Below are positions 1-4,316 of a stretch of 5,956 nucleotides of DNA, in pieces (the stretch's first letter is position 1; each line of letters starts with the position of its first letter). A program made the position numbers and the translations under genes. This stretch comes from Candidatus Roizmanbacteria bacterium CG22_combo_CG10-13_8_21_14_all_34_12 (GTDB taxonomy: Bacteria; Patescibacteriota; Microgenomatia; UBA1406; GWC2-37-13). The notes under the pieces were generated by a model. The model had not been told where the DNA came from. It saw only the letters and a program-made list of their open reading frames with translations, and did no database searches. The DNA lies in assembly GCA_002786595.1 (NCBI GenBank), contig PCTC01000045.1:2740-8695 (forward strand), written 5' to 3'.

Positions 1-996
1 ACCCCAAGGGACTGAGGTAGCCGTTGTTGTTACATCGGTTGTTGTACCGCAAGCAGAGGTACTAGTACTTACAGCTGCGATTGTCACTGATAAAGTTTCC
101 TCAACGGTTGCCGAAACCAAAACTCCCTCAATTACAGCCACTTTAATATTACTTTGATCAAGAGTATTGTCCGATCCGTCTCTGGTTTTAACATTTAAAG
201 TATATACATCGGCGGCCCCTTGAGTGTGACCGGAGGAAATTGGAGCGGGGTTTATCAGTTTATTACTGGCGTCTCCAACCGTGACTGTAATTATTGATCC
301 AGCTGCGCAAGAATTAGTTGATCTATCAATTCGTATCAAATGATCAGCTGACGCCGTACCGGCTGTGACCGATGCGACTGTCCAGTTATTATCACAGCCA
401 CTTGACGCTACTGAGATATCACCAGTTCCAACTCCCCCAAGATCAAAGCCGTTTGTTGCAATACTAGCATTTGTATCTGGAAAATAATCGTTTGTTTTTC
501 CAGTCGTATCAAGAGCGGGGATTGTGATGTATATATCACCAGCGGTTGGAACTTCACTTGCCAAAGTAAAAGCGATTGTATGGGTGGCGGATTGAGAAGC
601 AATAACATAATCATTAGCACTTAAAGCTACAGCATCAAGAGAAGGGGTAAAATTAAAGTTGGTAGTATTAATAATATTAGCTACCGTATAAGTTGTATTA
701 TTGTGGCATCCATCCAATAGAGAACCTGAATAACAAACAACATCGTTTGGAAATAAATGATTAGTGTCATTATCTGCGTTTCCAGATCCTTCGATTGTGA
801 TAAGCGATGAGCCTGCCGCTCCAGTCCTAACTCCAGCTCGATATGATAGTCTGCCGTTACTTAGAGTATCTGATGCATTAGTAAAACCAGCCGTATCAAG
901 TTTAGAGGTGAATTCAGGAATTATACTAAGGTATATTGCGGTGGCCTGGAAAAAAACCAACAAAAAAAGAATTGAGCGGTATAAATTTTTTTTCAT
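1..996 (-). CDS. Secreted Thr/Ser-rich surface protein, N-terminal part (runs off left edge)
   Basis: The frame is open for 332 codons from the ATG at 996 to the window edge, so the 3' end is missing. Residues 1-26 (MKKNLYRSILFLLVFFQATA...) form a Lys/Arg-rich start followed by a hydrophobic stretch, consistent with a signal peptide or N-terminal anchor. The rest is rich in Thr, Ser, Ala, Asn and Gly with alternating beta-strand-like patterns, for example ATHTIAFTLASEVP around 137-150, SIITVTVGD around 234-242 and ATVEETLSVTIAAV around 296-309. This suggests stacked Ig-like or other beta-sandwich domains outside the cell. Cysteines at 88/97, 201/230 and 316 could form disulfides. I recognise the general type as one seen in CPR genomes, but know no named family or function. 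The start is supported by a promoter ending 10 nt upstream. There is no Shine-Dalgarno site, and the gene diverges from the antitoxin gene. Confidence 0.85.
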   Translation of the reverse strand, partial: MKKNLYRSILFLLVFFQATAIYLSIIPEFTSKLDTAGFTNASDTLSNGRLSYRAGVRTGAAGSSLITIEGSGNADNDTNHLFPNDVVCYSGSLLDGCHNNTTYTVANIINTTNFNFTPSLDAVALSANDYVIASQSATHTIAFTLASEVPTAGDIYITIPALDTTGKTNDYFPDTNASIATNGFDLGGVGTGDISVASSGCDNNWTVASVTAGTASADHLIRIDRSTNSCAAGSIITVTVGDASNKLINPAPISSGHTQGAADVYTLNVKTRDGSDNTLDQSNIKVAVIEGVLVSATVEETLSVTIAAVSTSTSACGTTTDVTTTATSVPWG

Positions 997-1006
997 TATA
1001 TTGTTA

Positions 1007-1036
1007 AATATAGAGGTTTAGATATATTATTGTCAA
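1007..1036 (-). promoter_or_regulatory. Sigma70-type promoter of the surface-protein gene
   Basis: On the minus strand a perfect TTGACA (1036-1031) is followed after 18 bp by TATATT (1012-1007). The -10 box ends 10 nt before the ATG at 996. The transcript should therefore begin only about 3-4 nt before the start codon, or at it. A (TTC)8 tract on the same strand begins 11 nt upstream of the -35 box. A TATAAT also overlaps the ATG itself (1000-995), but it is too close to serve this start. Confidence 0.6.
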
Positions 1037-1047
1037 GTGTAAATGCA

Positions 1048-1071
1048 GAAGAAGAAGAAGAAGAAGAAGAA
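1048..1071. repeat. (GAA)8 trinucleotide tract (TTC on the surface-gene strand)
   Basis: There are eight perfect GAA units, with an extra A on each side. The tract lies 11 nt upstream of the -35 box of the leftward surface-protein gene and about 86 nt upstream of the -35 box of the rightward toxin-antitoxin operon. Triplet tracts of this kind change length by slippage. Outside coding sequence and next to a surface-gene promoter, that would alter spacing to any upstream regulator site rather than reading frame. Confidence 0.9.
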
Positions 1072-1079
1072 AGCCCAAA

Positions 1080-1089
1080 CCAATATTGG
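1080..1089. repeat. 10-bp perfect palindrome CCAATATTGG
   Basis: This short self-complementary sequence starts 8 nt beyond the GAA tract, on the side away from the surface-gene promoter. It could be a regulator half-site pair, but a 10-bp palindrome in AT-rich DNA can also arise by chance. No second copy was noticed in the window. Confidence 0.3.
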
Positions 1090-1106
1090 AAATGTCCGCT
1101 TTTAGT

Positions 1107-1136
1107 CGTCATCCCCTTGAAGAAGGGGATCCAGAC
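1107..1136 (+). repeat. REP-like dispersed palindrome, copy 1
   Basis: This 30-bp element starts CGTCAT and ends ATCCAGAC. It folds into an 8-bp stem (ATCCCCTT with AAGGGGAT) and a GAAG loop. A second copy lies in inverted orientation at 5104-5133. The four differences between the copies form two compensating base pairs, so the stem is kept in both. Sequences of the CGTCATTCCC...GGGAATCCAG type are widespread short repeats in bacteria and are often linked to REP-associated Y1 (IS200-like) transposases. No transposase is in this window. Confidence 0.85.
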
Positions 1137-1152
1137 AAATTTAGACAAATTT
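1133..1152. repeat. Tandem duplication of a 10-bp unit at the palindrome edge
   Basis: AGACAAATTT occurs twice head to tail (1133-1142 and 1143-1152). The first unit begins with the last four bases of the REP-like element (AGAC). The duplication ends 5 nt before the antitoxin -35 box. It may be a scar of insertion or slippage at the element's end. Confidence 0.8.
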
Positions 1153-1157
1153 GCCCC

Positions 1158-1186
1158 TTGACAGTTTTAACTATTTTAACTATAAT
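1158..1186 (+). promoter_or_regulatory. Consensus sigma70 promoter of the toxin-antitoxin operon
   Basis: TTGACA (1158-1163) and TATAAT (1181-1186) are both perfect and separated by the ideal 17 bp. The -10 box ends 9 nt before the antitoxin ATG at 1196, placing transcription start about 2-4 nt before it or at it. The mRNA is therefore expected to be leaderless, and no Shine-Dalgarno site is present. Such a strong promoter fits an autorepressed toxin-antitoxin operon. Confidence 0.85.
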
Positions 1187-1196
1187 AGCTAAAATA
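1165..1196. promoter_or_regulatory. Likely autoregulatory operator overlapping the -10 box
   Basis: The half-site TTTTAACTA occurs twice in tandem (1165-1173 and 1174-1182), then once inverted with one change (TAGCTAAAA, 1186-1194). The inner pair makes an inverted repeat, TATTTTAACTA and TAGCTAAAATA (1172-1182 and 1186-1196). It matches at 10 of 11 positions with a 3-nt centre inside the -10 box. Antitoxin or toxin-antitoxin complexes of this class usually repress their own promoter by binding such palindromes. Identity as the operator is inferred from position. Confidence 0.6.
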
Positions 1197-1450
1197 TGAA
1201 CACTACTTATATTTCCGCTACAGACTTGAAAAGAAAAACAGCCGAGATTCTGAACATGATTTATTATGAAAAAAAAATTGCTGTCGTAGAGCGTTTTGGT
1301 AAAACTTTAGTAAAGATGATACCTTACGAGAACAAAAAGGGGAAGAAAGAAGAAATTTCTTTGGTTCTTGACCGCTATTTTGGCAGTTTGCCAGATTTTC
1401 CCAGGGTTAACAAAGAAAGAAAGTTTCGTAATAAAAGTCTGACTTTATGA
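1196..1450 (+). CDS. Phd/YefM-type antitoxin
   Basis: This 84-residue protein has the prevent-host-death fold at its N-terminus. YISATDLKRKTAEILNMIYY (5-24) followed by KKIAVVERFGKTLVKMIPY (26-44) matches the family pattern of a beta strand, a helix and a 'v.rhGkp.a.lvp' hairpin. This half would dimerise and bind DNA. The Lys-rich C-terminal tail (46-84) is the expected toxin-binding, protease-sensitive part. The ATG is fixed by a perfect promoter ending 9 nt upstream. The gene overlaps the toxin gene by 4 nt (ATGA), the usual arrangement for coupled translation and balanced amounts of the pair. It probably neutralises the PIN toxin and, with it, represses the operon through the palindrome at 1172-1196. 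Partner specificity is inferred from the neighbour. Confidence 0.87.
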   Translation: MNTTYISATDLKRKTAEILNMIYYEKKIAVVERFGKTLVKMIPYENKKGKKEEISLVLDRYFGSLPDFPRVNKERKFRNKSLTL

Positions 1451-1836
1451 AATATTTAGCCGATACTGACGTTTTAATTGATCATCTTCGAGGTAAAAAA
1501 AAACTTGATCCAACTCTTCTTAAAGACGGAGTAGGTATAAGTATTATTACTTATGGCGAATTATTGTATGGCGCCGAAAAGTCAATAAACAAAGAGAAGA
1601 CAAAACAAACAGTCTTAGATTTTATTAAAAATCTGTCGATAGCAATAATTAATCTTTCAGAAGAAATAATACAAAAGTATGCAACCATTAAAGCCGGTCT
1701 AGAGAAAAAAGGACAAAGGCTTGATGATTTTGATCTACTAATTGCTTCAACGGCGATGAGCGATTCACTCGTGTTTCTCACAGGAAATATAAAACATTTC
1801 AGCAGAATAAAGGAACTAAAGATATTTGACAAATAA
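1447..1836 (+). CDS. vapC: VapC-type PIN-domain toxin (ribonuclease)
   Basis: At 129 residues this is a typical single-domain VapC. The N-terminal strand YLADTDVLIDHL (3-14) supplies the first metal-binding acidic residue (Asp6). E38 lies in ITYGELLYGAEK, the 'EL..G' motif. Asp93, Asp94 and Asp96 in RLDDFDLLIASTAM form the third acidic site. FLTGNIKHFSRI (110-121) is the family's C-terminal 'T.N..HF' motif, with Asn114 at the fourth position as in many active members. PIN toxins are Mg/Mn-dependent RNases that cut tRNA, rRNA or mRNA; the target here cannot be told. The ATG lies inside the antitoxin's stop region (ATGA) with no clear ribosome binding site, so translation should depend on reading through the antitoxin gene. 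All catalytic residues appear intact. Confidence 0.92.
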   Translation: MKYLADTDVLIDHLRGKKKLDPTLLKDGVGISIITYGELLYGAEKSINKEKTKQTVLDFIKNLSIAIINLSEEIIQKYATIKAGLEKKGQRLDDFDLLIASTAMSDSLVFLTGNIKHFSRIKELKIFDK

Positions 1837-1840
1837 TCTC

Positions 1841-1869
1841 TTGATTTATTTTTTCTCGTCTGTTACATT
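1841..1869 (+). promoter_or_regulatory. Possible promoter of the PaaX-like gene
   Basis: TTGATT (1841-1846) and TACATT (1864-1869) are 17 bp apart. The -10 is of extended type, since TG stands one base before it (TGTTACATT). The -10 box ends 9 nt before the ATG at 1879, the same geometry as the antitoxin promoter, so a leaderless mRNA is predicted. Both boxes deviate from consensus, and read-through from the toxin gene (42-nt gap, no terminator seen) is also possible. Confidence 0.45.
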
Positions 1870-1878
1870 GTTACTTAT

Positions 1879-2637
1879 ATGGCAATTAAAGAAAGACGGA
1901 CGAAGATATTGCTTGCTTTGTATTTACTGTCAGACGTTGAATTCTCTCTCATTAATTTCGATGAAAAAACCCAAAAAATTTTTGATCTTTCCTTGAATCA
2001 GAAGACCAGGGGAACCTTGTCAGGAATGTTAAGGGAAGGGTTGATAGAGAAATCTAAAATAGGGTCCGACCCTCCAGGAGGGTCCGACCCTTATCGTCTC
2101 ACTGAGAAAGGATTCTCAGAATTATGCCTAGAATTTCCTTTTTTTAGATTCCTAAAAGAAAAATGGGATGGTAAATGGAGGATTATTTCTTATGAAATTC
2201 CAGAAAAAAAACGGGAAATTCGCGACCGATTGCGTCGGGAAATGCAGGGTTGGGGACTCGGTCCTTGGCACAGATCTTTCTGGCTGACCCCGCACCCAAT
2301 TTTACCTACTTTAAAAGCATTAACTTCCCAAAAAGAAGAAGAAAGGTATATTCAAGCATTTGAGGCCGATCATACTTTTGGCGACCGTGAATTCCTAATA
2401 GAAAAAGTCTGGGGTAAATCGAATTTGGATAAATCTTATCGTGAGCTTTTCAAAAAATGGCACGAAATTTTATCTTCGGGTGATGAAAAGGTTGAAAAAT
2501 TAAAAAAAGTAATTGGCGAATACATCAATCTGCTTCGTCAAGATCCAGGGTTGCCAAAAGAATTAATAGGGGAGAGCTGGATTGGGTTTGAGGGGTGGAA
2601 TATTTTTAAGGAGATTAAGAGTATACTTCTTTCATAG
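1879..2637 (+). CDS. PaaX-like transcriptional regulator with Cas2-like middle domain
   Basis: This 252-residue protein follows the PaaX layout. A winged-helix region (about 1-80) ends in SGMLREGLIEK...YRLTEKG. A Cas2-like ferredoxin-fold middle domain (about 97-141) contains WRIISYEIPEKKREIRDRL and GLGPWHRSFWLTPHP. A helical C-terminal part ends with LLRQDPGLPKELIGESW, the PaaX C-terminal pattern. Glu106 stands where true Cas2 nucleases have their catalytic Asp, so nuclease activity is unlikely. Classical PaaX represses phenylacetate degradation genes, but none are here, so the target is unknown. Residues 62-71 (GSDPPGGSDP) are encoded exactly by a palindromic 30-nt insert within the wing of the DNA-binding domain. 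The gene stands downstream of the toxin-antitoxin pair and converges with the competence operon. CPR members of this family are sometimes labelled Cas2, but there is no CRISPR context. Confidence 0.8.
   Translation: MAIKERRTKILLALYLLSDVEFSLINFDEKTQKIFDLSLNQKTRGTLSGMLREGLIEKSKIGSDPPGGSDPYRLTEKGFSELCLEFPFFRFLKEKWDGKWRIISYEIPEKKREIRDRLRREMQGWGLGPWHRSFWLTPHPILPTLKALTSQKEEERYIQAFEADHTFGDREFLIEKVWGKSNLDKSYRELFKKWHEILSSGDEKVEKLKKVIGEYINLLRQDPGLPKELIGESWIGFEGWNIFKEIKSILLS
2061..2091. repeat. In-frame palindromic repeat inside the PaaX-like gene
   Basis: AGGGTCCGACCCT occurs twice (2061-2073 and 2079-2091), separated by CCAGG. The whole 31 bp is also an inverted repeat, with 15-bp arms matching at 14 positions around the A at 2076, and each 13-mer is itself a near-palindrome. 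Ten codons (2062-2091) read GSDPPGGSDP. The local GC content is far above that of the surrounding gene. It looks like a dispersed element that inserted as a multiple of three. Confidence 0.85.
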
Positions 2638-2732
2638 TTGAAAAATCAAACCTCAAAGATCAAAACCAAGTGCAAAGTTTAAAGTTTTTAAGATTTTAAC
2701 TTGGATTTGATATTTAACCTTTAATCTTTGAG
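2638..2732. repeat. Imperfect inverted repeat at a convergent junction
   Basis: ATCAAAACCAAGT (2659-2671) pairs with ACTTGGATTTGAT (2699-2711) at 12 of 13 positions across a 27-nt loop. An outer arm, CTCAAAGAT (2652-2660), can pair with ATCTTTGAG (2724-2732), leaving a 12-nt bulge on the right. The right end enters the last codons of the minus-strand gene. The structure lies where the PaaX-like gene and the competence operon end facing each other, so it may help stop transcription from both sides. No GC-rich stem with a T tract is present. Confidence 0.5.
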
Positions 2733-3020
2733 CTTAAATACGATATCTCCCTCTTCATCCGTCCGTCTAATTTTGATATTCTTGGCTTTTAGCATATCTA
2801 AAACCTCTTTACTCGGGTGGCCATAAGAATTATTTTTCCCAACACTTATCACAGCAGTACTTGGATCTGCTAAGTCCAAAAATTTTTTAGTCAGACCGTT
2901 TTTTGAGCCATGATGGGGAACTTTCAAAATATCAACCTTTCCAATGGTGCTGTGGGACAGCCTACCTAATACGAACGGTGATGCATCGCCGGTAAATAGC
3001 ACGCCATCAAACAAAATCAC
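2721..3020 (-). CDS. comEC: ComEC metallo-beta-lactamase domain, C-terminal half (separate frame)
   Basis: This frame of 99 codons encodes the second half of the ComEC MBL domain. ILFDGVLFTGDAS (2-14) carries the 'llTGD' metal-site Asp (Asp12), VPHHGSKNGL (34-43) is the HHGS motif, and ISVGKNNSYGHPS (58-70) is the closing 'G.N.ygHP' motif. It cannot fold as a complete MBL enzyme alone, because the HxxxDH site is in the upstream frame. Its only nearby start is a GTG (3020-3018) overlapping the upstream TGA (GTGA). Adding one base in the T4 run at 3029-3026 would fuse both frames as ...NDNDF-SS-V-ILFDGVLFTGD, which reads like normal ComEC. The break is therefore a real frameshift (decay), a sequencing error, or a coupled split. 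Position and motifs make the family assignment firm; whether it is made as its own protein is doubtful. Confidence 0.75.
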   Translation of the reverse strand: MILFDGVLFTGDASPFVLGRLSHSTIGKVDILKVPHHGSKNGLTKKFLDLADPSTAVISVGKNNSYGHPSKEVLDMLKAKNIKIRRTDEEGDIVFKLKD

Positions 3021-3532
3021 GCTGGAAAATCATTATCATTATTAGATGCAAAATTTTTTGGTGGCCAAAGAATATTAAATCCAGGCCAGATTATTTTTCC
3101 GGCAACGGCTTCTTCAATTTTAATTTTTTTATTTAATATTTTTTGGAGAAGCTTTTTATAGGTTTTACTGACGATCAAACTCGCAGTATCAACAGTGATA
3201 AATTTATCTATTTTGTAACGGTCGGCTATGAAAAAATAACCGTTATAGTGGTCATTGTTAGGATGGCTTAAAAAGGCCAGTTCAATTTTCCGGTCCCAAA
3301 ATGGCATATATTTTCCCAAACAGGAAAGAACGCTTTTGTCCGGGCCGGCATCTATCAAAACATCGATCTTATTTCTAATTCTAATGTAGGCGGCGTCGCC
3401 CTGACCTACATTACAAAAAACGATTTTTGTCCGTTCGTCGAAAAATGAAGATAAAAAAACAAAAAATATAATCATGAACGAAAAGAAGGAAAATAAAATC
3501 AAATCACGGGTTTTAACAGGTGATTCAAACAT
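3017..3532 (-). CDS. comEC: ComEC metallo-beta-lactamase domain, N-terminal half, with membrane segment
   Basis: This frame of 171 residues starts with MFESPVKTRD, then one hydrophobic segment (about 11-31). The first half of the ComEC MBL domain follows: IVFCNVGQGDAAYIRI (37-52, 'vGQGDa'), VLIDAGP (58-64) and FLSHPNNDHYNG (87-98), which supplies His90, Asp94 and His95 of the metal site. Many ComEC proteins have Asp at the third motif position (H.D.DH), where this one has Asn92. The domain in ComEC is thought to process the non-transported strand or otherwise serve DNA uptake. The frame ends at TGA (3019-3017) just where the 'llTGD' strand should begin, and that strand continues in the next frame. 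Its ATG lies 2 nt after the stop of the channel-domain gene. That break would also be closed by one extra base in a T4 run (3540-3537), so this may be the middle of one broken comEC. Confidence 0.8.
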   Translation of the reverse strand: MFESPVKTRDLILFSFFSFMIIFFVFLSSFFDERTKIVFCNVGQGDAAYIRIRNKIDVLIDAGPDKSVLSCLGKYMPFWDRKIELAFLSHPNNDHYNGYFFIADRYKIDKFITVDTASLIVSKTYKKLLQKILNKKIKIEEAVAGKIIWPGFNILWPPKNFASNNDNDFPA

Positions 3533-3534
3533 AT

Positions 3535-4311
3535 TTAAAATACAAAATATCCAAATGGTATCTTTGCTAAAATTTCAATAACCCAAACAAGATAACTCAA
3601 AATTCCGTAACATATAAGACTAGGAAAAAAACCTAAAAAATAATTAATTTTGCCCAAAAATGCCGTCAAAAAACCAAAAACCATTAGAGGGGGAATTGTT
3701 TCGGCCACGAGTAAATTGGCCAGAGGAGAGATTAAGGATATTTGTTTAAAATAAAAAAAGATAATTGGCACGGTAAAAACTTGAGCTGCCAAAGTTAAGC
3801 GGAGATTTTTAACAATATAATTATTTGACTGACCTTGACCAAAAAGAATAATTCCAAATGTTGCACCATAAGAAAGTTGTAAAGAAACTGTTTTTAACCA
3901 GTCCGGCCAAAAGATTGAAATAAAAATTAAAGAAAGAAAAAGGGCGTATAAAGTATAGTTTTTTCTTCCAGTTATAATTGCCACGTGTGTGAGTAAGCCC
4001 ATAATGGCGGCTCGGATAATTGGGGCTTGAGGGCCAACAAATATAACGAAGGAAATGATCACTAGTATCGTTATCAGAGTAGACAGTTGTTTGCTTAAAA
4101 ATTTTGTCGATGAACTAATTAATGATGAAAGTAAAGTAATATTAATTCCAGAAAGGACAACAAGATGTAAAAGACCAACGACTTTAAGCTGTTGGTAAAA
4201 CTCTTTTGTGGTTCTCAAGTTTACACCAAAAATAATTCCGTTTAAAAGTGATGAATGAGGTTCCGGTAGGTAAGAATTTATAACGTTGGTGAAAATTGCG
4301 GGAGTAAACAT
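3535..4311 (-). CDS. comEC: ComEC/Rec2 channel (competence) domain protein
   Basis: This 258-residue multi-spanning membrane protein matches the Competence domain of ComEC, the channel that carries single-stranded DNA across the membrane. It starts at the domain edge: LPEPHSSLLNGIIFG (15-29) is the usual entry motif. VGLLHLVVLSGINITLL (45-61) is the core signature, PIIRAAIMGLL (97-107) the next, and SLQLSYGATFGIILF (143-157) the third. About six to eight hydrophobic segments are visible. The N-terminal DUF4131/OB-fold region of full ComEC is absent, and the stop falls right after LAKIPFGYFVF, where a linker to the metallo-beta-lactamase domain is expected. That domain follows in other frames. 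The gene begins 5 nt after comEA, so the two are surely cotranscribed and probably translationally coupled. The short architecture resembles reduced ComEC forms of CPR bacteria. Confidence 0.9.
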   Translation of the reverse strand: MFTPAIFTNVINSYLPEPHSSLLNGIIFGVNLRTTKEFYQQLKVVGLLHLVVLSGINITLLSSLISSSTKFLSKQLSTLITILVIISFVIFVGPQAPIIRAAIMGLLTHVAIITGRKNYTLYALFLSLIFISIFWPDWLKTVSLQLSYGATFGIILFGQGQSNNYIVKNLRLTLAAQVFTVPIIFFYFKQISLISPLANLLVAETIPPLMVFGFLTAFLGKINYFLGFFPSLICYGILSYLVWVIEILAKIPFGYFVF

Positions 4312-4316
4312 AATAA

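Noticed and set aside
408..620. Minus-strand open frame of 70 codons
   Set aside because: It lies in another frame of the long surface-protein gene, begins with a low-complexity Leu/Met run and has no promoter or family resemblance.
764..1021. Plus-strand open frame of 85 codons
   Set aside because: It is antisense to the start of the surface-protein gene, whose own frame continues to the window edge and has a signal-like N-terminus and promoter.
1043..1105. A 20-codon frame, ATG CAG then seven AAG plus an AAA, across the GAA tract
   Set aside because: It is a by-product of the triplet repeat giving a poly-lysine stretch; no promoter or initiation signal was found for it.
1107..1136. REP-like palindrome as a rho-independent terminator or CRISPR repeat
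   Set aside because: No T tract follows the stem, the element lies upstream of two divergent genes, and copies are isolated and inverted rather than regularly spaced with spacers.
1551..1832. Minus-strand open frame of 93 codons
   Set aside because: It is antisense to the well-conserved PIN toxin gene; its Ser/Ile-rich product looks like a shadow.
1879..2637. PaaX-like gene as a CRISPR Cas2
   Set aside because: It has extra winged-helix and C-terminal domains, Glu in place of the catalytic Asp, and no cas1 or repeat array nearby.
3017..3019. TGA read as glycine (code 25) to explain the comEC break
   Set aside because: Reading through TGA stays in the wrong frame and does not reach the rest of the MBL domain, which lies in another frame.
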